From Paenibacillus pini JCM 16418 (GTDB lineage: Bacteria > Bacillota > Bacilli > Paenibacillales > Paenibacillaceae): a DNA stretch of 64,000 nucleotides. The stretch is from assembly GCF_000576305.1 (NCBI RefSeq), contig NZ_BAVZ01000017.1, positions 1 through 64,000 of the forward strand, given 5' to 3'. A program made the translations under genes and the position numbers. The notes under the pieces were generated by a model. That model did no database searches. It saw only the letters and a program-made list of their open reading frames with translations, and was not told the DNA's origin. Shown here one piece after another: positions 8,893-17,782 of the stretch (position 1 is its first letter; each line of letters begins with the position of its first letter).

Positions 8893-10089
8893 CTAGTTCA
8901 TTGATACCGTGTCCGAACCTACAATAGCCTGCTTACCGTCATTCTTTACAAATAGCAAAATTCCGAATGCGATCAAAAGACTGCTGGAAGCCACAACAAA
9001 TAGTGAACCATAGCCTATTGCATCAATAACTAGACCTAGTAACGGTGGTGAAGTAATGGCTGCTAGCGAAGAGACTAAATAATACAGTCCTGTACGAGTG
9101 CCTATGCTGCGTTCACTACCTGTAGATACAATGAATGGATAAGAGTTAATGTTAATGCAGGCCCAGAATATACCGCCTAAAGCCAGTAGAATTCTTAGTA
9201 ACATTACGGTTTTAATAAGAGGAATGATGGCAAATACGAGAAATAAGCCGCTCACACCTGCAACAATAACTTTTTTCTTGCCAAACCGATTGCCAATCCA
9301 GCCACTTGGAATTGCAAACATGACGAAGAATAAGGAGAAGAACGTTAGTGAGAAAGCGGATACACTTTCGGTTAGACCTAAATAATGCTTTCCGTATAAG
9401 GTGAACAATGATTCGACCCCTTGATAGGCAACAAACCAGAAGAATATTGCAGTAAGTAGTAAGATCGTTGTACGGTCAAGTTCACCCCGAAGTTTAATTC
9501 GCTGTGAGCCTGTCGTATCTGATACTACTGTATCACGTTTCTCTTTGATGTACCGATACAGAATCAACATGGATATAAGTGTGATGATAGCCGCTGCGAT
9601 AAAAGGGAAAGCTTGATTCTCTTTATAGAGAATCGCTCCTCCTCCAAAAGCTATGATTCCGCCTAGACCGCCCATGAAATTGATAATTCCATTGGCCTGT
9701 GTCCGTTTTCTTTCGGGTGTAATATCAGGCATTAACGCTATGGTTGGCGAGCGGTAGATACTCATGGCAAGGTTCATCAGCATCATGAACAAGATTAGGG
9801 TTAGGAAGCTCGTATGAAATGGAATGAGAATAACGAATAGAGCGGCAAGGGGCATACCAATCAACAGATAGGGCATACGCCTCCCGAATCTGGATACGGT
9901 TCTGTCGCTTCGATTGCCAATCCATGGTTGTAGAAATAAGGCAAAATAATTATCAATGGTCATCATAAATCCGATTAAGGCGGTGCTTTTTAGGTAGGGA
10001 TCGAGAAAGAATGGAACAAATGCGTTGTACAGCGCCCAAGTGATACTCACACTGAAAAACCCAAAACTTAACAACCAGGTTTTCTTCAT
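8893..10089 (-). CDS. MFS transporter, sugar/cation-symporter-like
   Basis: A 398-residue protein with about 12 hydrophobic segments. The loop between helices 2 and 3 reads GNRSDRTVSRFGRRMPYL, the D-R-x-G-R-R pattern seen in sucrose/glycoside symporter-like MFS members. A second, weaker loop GNRFGKKKV lies between helices 8 and 9. The N-terminus MKKTWLLSFGFFSVS enters helix 1 directly. It is a single gene with a purine-rich AAGGGG ribosome site upstream of its ATG. A sugar substrate is possible but cannot be fixed from sequence. Confidence 0.8.
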   Translation of the reverse strand: MKKTWLLSFGFFSVSITWALYNAFVPFFLDPYLKSTALIGFMMTIDNYFALFLQPWIGNRSDRTVSRFGRRMPYLLIGMPLAALFVILIPFHTSFLTLILFMMLMNLAMSIYRSPTIALMPDITPERKRTQANGIINFMGGLGGIIAFGGGAILYKENQAFPFIAAAIITLISMLILYRYIKEKRDTVVSDTTGSQRIKLRGELDRTTILLLTAIFFWFVAYQGVESLFTLYGKHYLGLTESVSAFSLTFFSLFFVMFAIPSGWIGNRFGKKKVIVAGVSGLFLVFAIIPLIKTVMLLRILLALGGIFWACININSYPFIVSTGSERSIGTRTGLYYLVSSLAAITSPPLLGLVIDAIGYGSLFVVASSSLLIAFGILLFVKNDGKQAIVGSDTVSMN

Positions 10090-10289
10090 CCACTGCTAGC
10101 CCCTTCGCAAGTAATTTTCCACCATTATACAATAATACAATGACCGAATATTCACTTTATTGTAAAATATCTTTCTACTATTCGTAAGGATATAACCATC
10201 CGTGAAGTTTTGCTTTTCATACTTTCTCTGTATTGCTGTTCGTTGTTTACATTAGAAAGATATTTCTCGCTACCTAGCCAGCAGATTAT

Positions 10290-10320
10290 AAAAAGCCTTA
10301 CTACAAATTGTAGTAAGGCT
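10290..10320 (-). terminator. Terminator of the Lrp-type regulator
   Basis: On the minus strand, AGCCTTACTACA pairs with TGTAGTAAGGCT and is followed by TTTTTAT. Confidence 0.8.
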
Positions 10321-10367
10321 CTCTAACGATTAGAAGAAAAATAATGATCCTCTGATAGCAAAAAAAC

Positions 10368-10784
10368 TTATTTCAACTTCCCTATAGATAGGTTTACACG
10401 ATAATTCCCGTATTTTAGCAGTCGTCCAAGAAAGTTATCTAAATCTTCATTGGAAGCAAAATGTGTTTTTAACAAATAACAACCATCCCCGCTGATACGA
10501 TGGACTTCAGAAATAGCTTCTTCTTGAAAAAGACTCTGAAATTCCAGATGATTTGCTGTTTGAACGAACAATGTAATAAATGCAGTCACGGTCTTTCCTA
10601 ATTTAATCCGATTTATTGCAATTGTATATTGCTCAATAATCCCTAAATCCTCTAAGCGTCGAATCCGATTTCCGACAGCTTGACCCGTCATATGAATGCG
10701 TTGACCGAGTTCCTTCCATTGTATTCTGGAGTTCTGTCCTAATATATTTAGGATCTCTATATCGGTTTGATCAATGATTTTAAT
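10368..10784 (-). CDS. Lrp/AsnC family transcriptional regulator with apparent AUU start
   Basis: A regulator of about 138 residues. It has an N-terminal winged helix (DIEILNILGQNSRIQW, then MTGQAVGNRIRRLEDLGI) and a C-terminal RAM ligand-binding domain (residues about 60-138). Family proteins usually start MK-I/L-x-D. Here the matching position is ATT at 10784-10782, reading I-K-I-I-D-Q, just after AAAGGATG. The first internal ATG (10691) would remove half of the helix-turn-helix. So the start is either AUU or a changed ATG. It is divergent from the carbonic anhydrase-cyanase genes and is likely to regulate them; the effector is unknown. Confidence 0.8.
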   Translation of the reverse strand: MKIIDQTDIEILNILGQNSRIQWKELGQRIHMTGQAVGNRIRRLEDLGIIEQYTIAINRIKLGKTVTAFITLFVQTANHLEFQSLFQEEAISEVHRISGDGCYLLKTHFASNEDLDNFLGRLLKYGNYRVNLSIGKLK

Positions 10785-10931
10785 TCATCCTTTCATCGTG
10801 AAAGCAGAACGTTAGAAAGTGTTACGTCAACTTATTCTCCTTCTTCTCCTGATTTCCTATACTTAATCTATCCTCTTCACACCACTTATAGCATAGAGGA
10901 AATACATCAAGATTAACAGGAGGTTAAAGAC

Positions 10932-11513
10932 ATGTTGTTACAAGAAATTTTAGAGTACAATGAACAATTTGTACAAGATAAGAAATATCTTCCAAACGAA
11001 GCGACAAAAATGCCTAAAAAACGTATGGTTGTTGTTTCTTGTATGGATGCTCGTCTGATTGAGCTACTTCCAAAAGCTTTGGATATACACGATGGCGATG
11101 CAAAAGTGATTCGAAATGCAGGCGGTAAAATCGCTTCTCCTTTCGATAGTGTTATGCAAAGTGTCGTAGCATCTGTATATGATCTTAACGCAGACGAAAT
11201 ATTTCTGATTGGACACCATAGATGTGGTGCAAGTCAATCCAATCCCAAAGGAACTATTCAAAAGATGTTAGATCGTGGAGTGACTACACCAGAAATTTTA
11301 TCAGCTATTGAATATGCTGGTGTTGATCTTGAGAAATGGCTATTCGGATTCCATAATGTCGAAGATTTAACACAAGCAAACGTTGATTTAGTAAGAAATC
11401 ATCCACTTATTCCTAAAGATGTTCCTGTACATGGTCTAGTTATTGATCCTCACACAGGTAAATTGGAGTTGGTAGTTGACGGATATAAAGCATTAAATGA
11501 GATGCAACATTAA
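10932..11513 (+). CDS. Beta-class carbonic anhydrase (YtiB-like)
   Basis: A cytosolic zinc enzyme of 193 residues that interconverts CO2 and bicarbonate. The beta-class residues are visible as SCMDARL (C37, D39, R41) and GHHRCGAS (H95, C98). The Asp-Arg dyad and HxxC spacing are intact. An AGGAGG site lies ahead of ATG 10932. The cyanase gene begins 37 bases downstream. In E. coli the CynT carbonic anhydrase keeps bicarbonate available for CynS, and the same role is likely here. Confidence 0.92.
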   Translation: MLLQEILEYNEQFVQDKKYLPNEATKMPKKRMVVVSCMDARLIELLPKALDIHDGDAKVIRNAGGKIASPFDSVMQSVVASVYDLNADEIFLIGHHRCGASQSNPKGTIQKMLDRGVTTPEILSAIEYAGVDLEKWLFGFHNVEDLTQANVDLVRNHPLIPKDVPVHGLVIDPHTGKLELVVDGYKALNEMQH

Positions 11514-11550
11514 TTTATTATATTTTCTAATTGAAGGGAAGTTATACAAT

Positions 11551-12000
11551 ATGAATAGACAAGACGCTACGCAAAAAATTATAGATGCTAAAATTGCAAA
11601 GGGCTTAACTTGGGAAGAAATTTCAAAGGTAAGTGAAAGCTCAGAGACGTGGGTTGTAACCGCGCTATTGGGACAAGCTACAATGACACGGTCAGAAGCC
11701 GAAAAAGTAGGTAAACTACTTGAGCTTGATGAAGAAGTAGTTCAAGCATTAACTGTAGTTCCACTTCGAGGGGAAATCATGAAAATGCCTCCTACCGATC
11801 CGATCTTATATCGACTTTATGAAATGATGCTCCAATATGCACCAACAATAAGAGAAATGATTTTGGAGAAAGTTGGAGAAGGGGTTATGAGTGCCATTAA
11901 CTTCAACCTAGGCGTGGAAACCCAAGATGATCCTAAAGGTGGCGACCCGCGTATCGTTATTACACTTAACGGAAAATTTTTACCTTTCCGTACGTGGTAA
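11551..12000 (+). CDS. cynS: Cyanase (cyanate hydratase)
   Basis: A decameric cytosolic enzyme converting cyanate and bicarbonate to ammonia and CO2 (via carbamate). The protein is 149 residues with an N-terminal helical domain (residues 1-75) and the C-terminal catalytic domain. The catalytic triad is present as R88, E91 (in LYRLYEMM) and S114 (VMSAINF), with the same spacing as R96/E99/S122 of E. coli. ATG 11551 follows GAAGGGAAG. It lies in the same orientation directly behind the carbonic anhydrase. Confidence 0.95.
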   Translation: MNRQDATQKIIDAKIAKGLTWEEISKVSESSETWVVTALLGQATMTRSEAEKVGKLLELDEEVVQALTVVPLRGEIMKMPPTDPILYRLYEMMLQYAPTIREMILEKVGEGVMSAINFNLGVETQDDPKGGDPRIVITLNGKFLPFRTW

Positions 12001-12057
12001 TGAACTAATAATCTTCTTATAAATACTTTATATTTTAAATTTCGTATACAATTAATG

Positions 12058-12099
12058 AATCCATCCTTTTTAATCAAATGATAAAATGGATGGATTTTC
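12058..12099 (+). terminator. Weak hairpin between cyanase and permease
   Basis: AATCCATCC (12058-12066) pairs with GGATGGATT (12088-12096) across a 21-nt loop, followed by TTTC. It may act as a partial terminator or attenuate permease expression. Confidence 0.45.
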
Positions 12100-12123
12100 A
12101 TTATCATTTTTTGCGCAAGGGAG

Positions 12124-13410
12124 ATGAACCTAATTAACAGATACATAAATAGTAGTTTTAGTATTCTACAGTGGTTTGTATTTCTATTAGCTAATGCAAT
12201 AGCATTACCTATTATTATTGGAGGTATCTTTCAACTTTCGACAGCGGAAATTTCAACGTTAATGCAGCGAACTTTTCTTGTTGTGGGTGTAAGTTCATGC
12301 CTACAAGCATGGCTAGGGCATCGCTATCCGATTGCAGATGGTCCAGCTGGTTCTTGGGTAAGCATTTTTGTCATTTTGGGACAAGTTGCTATGCATCAAG
12401 GGCAGCGTGCAATAGCTGTCTTACAGCTTTTAGAAGGGGGAATGATTGTCGCAGGTCTATTACTCTTTGTTCTTGGAATGACAGGACTTGTACATCGAAT
12501 TTTACGTATATTTACGCCTTTGGTTACGGGTACTTTTTTACTAATCTTAGCTCTTCAGCTCAGTGGAGTGTTTATGAAAGGCATGATAGGCGTACAAGGC
12601 GATGGTTCTCAACCGGATTATATCACCGCTACGATAGCTCTCTTTGTGTTCGCCTTCATTACCTTTCTTTCTATTCAAGGAAAAGGGTGGTTAAAGAGCT
12701 ACGCAGTATTACTTGGGATCATATGTGGATGGATCTTATATGCTGTATTCAGGGGATTATCACCTTTACCTGCCACTAGGGTCATCGTTCAATTACCAGA
12801 AATATTTGCTTGGGGTGCGCCTAGGTTTGACCTAGGTATAATTTTAACTTCCATTTTATTTACATTTTTGTTAATTGCAAATACGATTGCTGCTATTTCC
12901 GCTGTACAACAAGTAGCTCCAAGATCTGAAGAGTATGAGAAAAAAACACTAAACCGTAGTGTGTGGATCGGGGGGATTTCTCATCTCATTTCGTCGATGT
13001 TCTCTACGATTGGAGTCGTGCCCTTACCTGCATCCGCAGGATTTATTCGACTAACTGGACAAAAAAAAGTGAATTCGTTTCTTATAGCGAGTCTTATATT
13101 AGCAGGAATCTCCCTGTTTCCCTCCATCGTTAATTTTATAGCCTTGATCCCTGGCCCTATTGCCAATGCTGCACTTTTAGCCACATTTGTTCAAATTATA
13201 GGGATTTCATTTCAAACGATGCTGCGTGAAGAACTAGATCAACGGCGATTAACGATATTAGGCATCGGTTTATTATTCGGAATGGGAATTATGTTCCTTC
13301 CAGAAAGTGCATTTAGCGGAATACCTGCCTCTTTACAATATGTTGTAAGCAATGGTTTACTAGTAGGTACTATGATTGTTATTCTTCTGGAACAGCTTTG
13401 GAAAGACTAA
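12124..13410 (+). CDS. NCS2-family permease (nucleobase/ascorbate transporter fold, YwdJ-like)
   Basis: A 428-residue integral membrane protein with about 12-14 hydrophobic segments. It carries NCS2 features: an early LPIIIGGIFQLS segment, ADGPAGSW near helix 3, and a late PLPASAGFIRLTGQKK loop. Relatives import uracil, xanthine or uric acid, but Bacillus YwdJ-type members have no assigned substrate. It lies 123 bases after cyanase on the same strand, which raises cyanate or bicarbonate as possible substrates. ATG 12124 directly abuts GGGAG, so the true start may lie slightly downstream; no better ATG is close. Confidence 0.85.
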   Translation: MNLINRYINSSFSILQWFVFLLANAIALPIIIGGIFQLSTAEISTLMQRTFLVVGVSSCLQAWLGHRYPIADGPAGSWVSIFVILGQVAMHQGQRAIAVLQLLEGGMIVAGLLLFVLGMTGLVHRILRIFTPLVTGTFLLILALQLSGVFMKGMIGVQGDGSQPDYITATIALFVFAFITFLSIQGKGWLKSYAVLLGIICGWILYAVFRGLSPLPATRVIVQLPEIFAWGAPRFDLGIILTSILFTFLLIANTIAAISAVQQVAPRSEEYEKKTLNRSVWIGGISHLISSMFSTIGVVPLPASAGFIRLTGQKKVNSFLIASLILAGISLFPSIVNFIALIPGPIANAALLATFVQIIGISFQTMLREELDQRRLTILGIGLLFGMGIMFLPESAFSGIPASLQYVVSNGLLVGTMIVILLEQLWKD

Positions 13411-13462
13411 TGTTGATGACACTTTTAAATGGTATAAGAGGACATATTCGAAGTACTCCAAC

Positions 13463-13498
13463 AAGCCCCGCAGCGCATAATTATAGCGCTGTGGGCTT
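13463..13498. terminator. Hairpin between convergent permease and asparagine synthetase genes
   Basis: AAGCCCCGCAGCGC pairs with GCGCTGTGGGCTT with one mismatch. The T tract is poor on the plus side. Confidence 0.5.
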
Positions 13499-13521
13499 AT
13501 CTGTAGCCTTTTTATTATTTC

Positions 13522-15366
13522 TTACTTAATCGAAACATGATACGTTTTCAGCCAGTTGTTAACTTGGGATAGATAAGCGAATAATTGCGGACCCGACATG
13601 AGCTGTCCGAACCATGGAAGATTGGATGAGGCCTCAGGTGAGGCGGCAATTTCACGAATTTTAGACGCGTTAATGAGCGGCAAGATGGGGGAGGATGGAT
13701 CATCCAGAATATTGAGTAGCTGCTGTCTTACGGCGTTCAGGAAGCTGGGATTATGCGTTTTGGGATAAGGACTCTTTTTGCGATAAAGAACGTCTTCAGG
13801 CAGTGCCCCTTCAAGCGCCTTACGAAGAATCCCCTTCTCGCGGTTACCTGTCGTTTTAATTTCCCATGGAATGTTCCATACATACTGCACGAGTCTATGA
13901 TCGCAAAAGGGAACACGTACTTCGAGGCCAACGCCCATACTCATCCGGTCTTTGCGATCGAGCAGAGTTGGCATGAAGCGCGTGATATTTAAGTATGACA
14001 TGACTCTCATTTGGGCCTGTTTGCCGGTCTCACCGCGAAGCTTAGGAACTTCACGAACCGCTTCAGCATAACGATCCCCGAGATAATCGAGGGGGCGAAT
14101 CCATTCAGAGATTTCAGGTGATAATAGACTCGCACGCATATCAGGAGCGACAGACCACGGGAAGGTGCCGGCATTTAGCATCTCTTCGCGATGAAACCAT
14201 GGATAACCGCCGAAGATTTCGTCAGCAGCTTCGCCGGATACTGCAACAGTGGCTCCTTTTTTGATTTCCCGGCAAAATAAATATAGAGAAGCATCCACGT
14301 CTGCCATTCCAGGTAAGTCACGGGCTAATGTTGAGGCGTTTAGCGCTTCGACTAGCTCAGGCGTATCAAACTCAATGTAATGATGCTCGGTGCCGAGCTC
14401 CTCGACCATGCGTTTAATCCATGGCGCGTCTGCACCCGGCTGAAAGGCATGGGATTTGAAGTGCTCATCATTTCCAAGATAGTCCACGGAATACGTGTGC
14501 ATCTGGCCTTGCCCCGTACGCTTGTAGTACTCCACAGCAAGAGCGGACAATGCGCTTGAATCAAGCCCACCGGAGAGCAGAGAGCAAACAGGCACATCGG
14601 ATACTAACTGACGCTCCACCGTGTCTTGCAAAAGAACGCGTAGATGCTGCGCGGTAGCGTCCACATCATCTTCATGCACATGGCTATCGAGCTTCCAATA
14701 AGCATACGTGCGCAGGCCGCTGCGGCTATAAATCATAGCATGACCTGGTCGCAGCTCTTTCATGCTTCGATATACACCTTGCCCCGGCGTTCGCGCAGGT
14801 CCAATGATAAATACTTCTGCTAATCCCTCTGGACCCACAGTGGGCTCGACCTTGGGATGCTGGAGTAAAGCTTTAGGTTCCGATCCAAAAATAAATGTAC
14901 CACTAATATCGCTGTAAAATAGCGGCTTCACGCCCAGACGATCGCGCGCAAAAAACACCTGCTGCTGAACACTGTCCCAAACAGCAAAAGCAAATATGCC
15001 ATTTAGCCGATCTACACATCCCGGACCCCATTCAATATAAGACTCAAGCAATACTTCCGTATCGCAGTGAGTACGAAATCGATGGCCTCGTATTTCTAAT
15101 TCATGTTTTAATTCGGCTGCATTATATAATTCCCCATTATATACAATCGCATATACATCATCTTCATCATGAGCGATCATAGGCTGCGCGCCGTTCTCCG
15201 GATCTATAACACTGAGCCGCCGGTGGCCGAAAGCACATGGATTGGAAATCCACGTCCCAGCGGCATCAGGACCGCGTTGCGACAAGCTCTCTGTCATTCG
15301 AACAAGAATCTGCGAATCTTGGGTTAAATCGCCGCTCCACTGTATAAAACCGGTAATTCCACACAT
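13522..15366 (-). CDS. asnB: Glutamine-hydrolysing asparagine synthetase
   Basis: A 614-residue two-domain enzyme making asparagine from aspartate, glutamine and ATP. The start MCGITGF exposes the catalytic Cys after Met removal (class II glutamine amidotransferase domain, residues about 1-210, with RGPD and YNGEL motifs). The C-terminal synthetase domain shows the PP-loop LLSGGLDSSALSA (near residue 265) and GEAADEIFGGYPWF. Length equals Bacillus AsnO, but the asnB/asnH/asnO paralogues cannot be separated here. In Bacillus, paralogues differ in growth-phase control, and some related enzymes amidate cell-wall diaminopimelate (LtsA type), which remains an alternative. Confidence 0.9.
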   Translation of the reverse strand: MCGITGFIQWSGDLTQDSQILVRMTESLSQRGPDAAGTWISNPCAFGHRRLSVIDPENGAQPMIAHDEDDVYAIVYNGELYNAAELKHELEIRGHRFRTHCDTEVLLESYIEWGPGCVDRLNGIFAFAVWDSVQQQVFFARDRLGVKPLFYSDISGTFIFGSEPKALLQHPKVEPTVGPEGLAEVFIIGPARTPGQGVYRSMKELRPGHAMIYSRSGLRTYAYWKLDSHVHEDDVDATAQHLRVLLQDTVERQLVSDVPVCSLLSGGLDSSALSALAVEYYKRTGQGQMHTYSVDYLGNDEHFKSHAFQPGADAPWIKRMVEELGTEHHYIEFDTPELVEALNASTLARDLPGMADVDASLYLFCREIKKGATVAVSGEAADEIFGGYPWFHREEMLNAGTFPWSVAPDMRASLLSPEISEWIRPLDYLGDRYAEAVREVPKLRGETGKQAQMRVMSYLNITRFMPTLLDRKDRMSMGVGLEVRVPFCDHRLVQYVWNIPWEIKTTGNREKGILRKALEGALPEDVLYRKKSPYPKTHNPSFLNAVRQQLLNILDDPSSPILPLINASKIREIAASPEASSNLPWFGQLMSGPQLFAYLSQVNNWLKTYHVSIK

Positions 15367-15411
15367 GATGGTTCATCCCTCTCATTGTCGTTTGTCCATC
15401 CGTTTGTCCTT

Positions 15412-15455
15412 TTTATGCCAAACTGATACAGATATATGCCGAACTTAGGCATAAA
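15412..15455. promoter_or_regulatory. Repeated TATGCC half-sites between asnB and an unknown gene
   Basis: TTTATGCC (15412-15419), TATGCC (15435-15440) and GGCATAAA (15448-15455) occur in the divergent intergenic region. The last two form the inverted repeat TATGCC-N7-GGCATA, a possible operator or small hairpin. Confidence 0.4.
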
Positions 15456-15516
15456 ATGTCTGTCCTTTAAGGAAAACTACAGGGGAGGACGGTGTCATAA
15501 AAGGAGGATATTAAGG

Positions 15517-15864
15517 ATGTATTACATCAAAGATGCCAAAATACGCAGAATGACTGAGCATAATGGAGCTCCATGTGCTGAGGTCGGTGTTCTTCCGGGA
15601 TCTCTCGGGGATACGGCCTTGCTTGTCTATGTAACGGAAGGCCAAGATGGAGATTATGACATGGTCAAGATCATTCGTAACGAAGCCGATACTGTTCTGG
15701 ATTGGTATGACAATGGTATGCATGCAGCATTTGTAGATGTGACCAACGGGGCATTCGAAGCTACAGATATGATGACTGCGGAGCAGGAACGACATAAATT
15801 CAAGCGAGAACTGCTGTCCTTCGGAAACATTGAGGCAGATTTGAAGGCGCGGTTCTCAGAATAA
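15517..15864 (+). CDS. Protein of unknown function, 115 residues
   Basis: An unrecognised small soluble protein. ATG 15517 is chosen because AAGGAGG (15501-15507) sits nine bases upstream; longer forms start before any ribosome site. The sequence is rich in acidic and aromatic residues (YVTEGQDGDYDMVKIIRN, WYDNGMHAAFVDVTN) and ends with a probable helix (AEQERHKFKRELLSF). There is no signal peptide or membrane segment. It is followed 87 bases later by another small gene. The function cannot be inferred. Confidence 0.8.
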   Translation: MYYIKDAKIRRMTEHNGAPCAEVGVLPGSLGDTALLVYVTEGQDGDYDMVKIIRNEADTVLDWYDNGMHAAFVDVTNGAFEATDMMTAEQERHKFKRELLSFGNIEADLKARFSE

Positions 15865-15951
15865 GTAAAGTAAGAACATCCAATTATTAAAGGACATAGG
15901 CATTCCACTGCTTACCCATACTAAGACCATTCTTAGGGGAGGTGAGCAGAA

Positions 15952-16083
15952 ATGGCATCTACATTTAAGAAGAACAAAGGTAATAAGTATGCCCATCAGA
16001 GTGAATTTGCAGAAGAAGTCATGAGTAAGAATGCGAAGAACCAAGCTGTACCTAATAGTCCGAGACGTTTTGGGAATAAATAA
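15952..16083 (+). CDS. 43-residue basic protein of unknown function
   Basis: A short gene with GGGGAGGTG (15937-15945) ahead of ATG 15952 and a good terminator behind it. The product starts MASTFKKNKGNKYAHQ and ends SPRRFGNK. It is lysine- and asparagine-rich with no hydrophobic segment. The size and composition recall small spore core proteins, but no known family motif was recognised, so this is only a suggestion. Confidence 0.65.
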   Translation: MASTFKKNKGNKYAHQSEFAEEVMSKNAKNQAVPNSPRRFGNK

Positions 16084-16100
16084 TTCCTTCCAGACACATT

Positions 16101-16126
16101 AAAACCTCCGTAGTGACGGAGGTTTT
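16101..16126. terminator. Terminator hairpin, probably bidirectional
   Basis: AAAACCTCCGT pairs perfectly with ACGGAGGTTTT across a 4-nt AGTG loop. It serves the small gene on the plus strand and possibly the DUF4870 gene on the minus strand. Confidence 0.85.
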
Positions 16127-16151
16127 GGTGATACATATGTAAGTATACTAA

Positions 16152-16448
16152 TTATACGTCGTCACGGAGGACTTGAATTCCCTTGACGATGTTATAAACA
16201 AACGACCCGAAGTAAATGACAGCGAATAGAATCACGTAACCAAATATGGAACCTGCATGATTTGCAATGATCGTTAGATACAATAAAGGGATGGCCGCAA
16301 GGAAAGGGAACAGATGAGAGAGCAGAGCCCTTTTGGAATGCTTAGCCACATAGGCATCTCTAGCAACAATCCAAACGATAATCGGAAAAATAAACGGCGC
16401 GAAGAAAATACTAAAATAGGACAAAGACGATAATAGCTGTCGCATCAT
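16152..16448 (-). CDS. Small membrane protein, DUF4870-like
   Basis: A 98-residue protein with three hydrophobic segments: residues about 8-28 (FSIFFAPFIFPIIVWIVA), 45-63 and 67-90. The pattern of FSIFFAP at helix 1, a basic HSKRALL loop and a C-terminal IVKGIQVLR tail matches the DUF4870/TM2-like small membrane proteins of Bacillales. The role is unknown. It ends close to a bidirectional hairpin and its start has AGGGGTTC upstream on the minus strand. Confidence 0.7.
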   Translation of the reverse strand: MMRQLLSSLSYFSIFFAPFIFPIIVWIVARDAYVAKHSKRALLSHLFPFLAAIPLLYLTIIANHAGSIFGYVILFAVIYFGSFVYNIVKGIQVLRDDV

Positions 16449-16595
16449 TCAGAACCCCTCTACATCATTATGTCTACCATAATATGATTCATTATTACCC
16501 TTGATTAGGAGGTTTGATTCAATTTATAAATTTTACTATGAAAATTGATTAACATGCTGTATAATAAACAACGCAGACTTTTTTGATACATACAT

Positions 16596-16669
<74 letters not shown>

Positions 16670-16675
16670 TAAAGT

Positions 16676-16699
16676 AAAGCTCTCTTCGGAGAGCTTTTT
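16676..16699 (+). terminator. Terminator of tRNA-Arg
   Basis: AAAGCTCTC and GAGAGCTTT enclose a TTCG tetraloop, followed by a short T run. Confidence 0.9.
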
Positions 16700-16723
16700 G
16701 TTTTGTCGTCAACAAAAGAGACC

Positions 16724-16771
16724 AAAAAGACGGTAGCGCCAATCCCAAACTGGAGGCTCTACCGTCTTTTT
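16724..16771. terminator. Bidirectional terminator before the serine hydrolase
   Basis: AAAAAGACGGTAG pairs with CTACCGTCTTTTT around a 22-nt interior that can fold further. A and T runs occur on both sides. Confidence 0.85.
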
Positions 16772-16833
16772 AGTATCTAACTATGATGTTTTTTACAAAT
16801 TGATAGCTATGTATTAATAATCAATATCTTCTA

Positions 16834-17748
16834 CTACAGTATTGGCAGAATCTCAGACCAAACAGCATCCAGTATTCCCTGCATATTATCTTCCTCACTG
16901 TTTATTGCGATTACAGCTTCCTTCTCAGGTATGATGACACAGAATTGACCATATGCCCCGTCTGCTCGATAGGATTCATGTTTGCACATCCAAAATTGGC
17001 ATCCGTAACCCTGACCCCAATCTCCATTTCCTTGATTCGTTTCTATTTGCTTATTCGTTGTAAACTCAATCCACTCTTCTGGGACAAGCTGCTGCCCCTT
17101 CCATTGGCCCTTTTGAAGAAGAAATTGTCCAAAACGACTCAGTTCTTCCGTACTGATCACAAGCCCAGCACATCCAAGTGTTACACCAAGCGGAGAGGTT
17201 TCCCATTCCACGAATTCAATCCCGAGCGGATCAAATAACCGTGTAGTCAAATAATCCTTTACGGTTTGCCCGGTGCAAGCTTGTACTATGGCTGAAATGA
17301 TAAATGTATCGCCACTGCTATACGTAAAAGTCTCACCAGAAGGTCTATCCAGAGGTAGAGACATATAATACTTAACCCAGTCTTTTTCTTCTAACGAAGC
17401 TCTCTCTTCAGCCCAAAGCGGTGGAGAATCATGACCGGAGGACATGCGAAGTAGGTTGTACAGCGTAATTTCACCAGCTTGAAGCGATGAATCATCTGCT
17501 TGAACAACCTGCACATATTGCGGAAAAACATCTTTAATTTTAGTGTTTAGCGATAGTTTCCCTTCTGAAATTGCAAGTCCAACGGCCATACAGGTGAAGG
17601 ATTTACTGATCGAGTGCTGCACACGACGCACATCTGTAGTCAAATTCCATGTCCCAAACACGTTACCTTGTTGTAATACTCGGACGGAAAGGACGTTTAG
17701 TCCTTGCTTCGTGATTCGGTTAACAAAACCATGCAATTTATCTGACAT
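16834..17748 (-). CDS. Serine hydrolase, beta-lactamase class C/esterase family
   Basis: A 304-residue protein of the penicillin-binding-like serine hydrolase family. The nucleophile motif SxxK is SISK (in HSISKSFTC, about residues 47-50), and the second motif is YSS (in TFTYSSGDTF, near 142). No signal peptide is visible, so it is probably cytosolic. Relatives include esterases, D-aminopeptidases and beta-lactamases; absence of export argues against a resistance role. It is a single gene between a terminator and a regulatory region, next to the glucan-utilisation operon but transcribed away from it. Confidence 0.82.
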   Translation of the reverse strand: MSDKLHGFVNRITKQGLNVLSVRVLQQGNVFGTWNLTTDVRRVQHSISKSFTCMAVGLAISEGKLSLNTKIKDVFPQYVQVVQADDSSLQAGEITLYNLLRMSSGHDSPPLWAEERASLEEKDWVKYYMSLPLDRPSGETFTYSSGDTFIISAIVQACTGQTVKDYLTTRLFDPLGIEFVEWETSPLGVTLGCAGLVISTEELSRFGQFLLQKGQWKGQQLVPEEWIEFTTNKQIETNQGNGDWGQGYGCQFWMCKHESYRADGAYGQFCVIIPEKEAVIAINSEEDNMQGILDAVWSEILPIL

Positions 17749-17782
17749 ATGATGTTCCTTCTTTCCGCATCGATACGTTATA

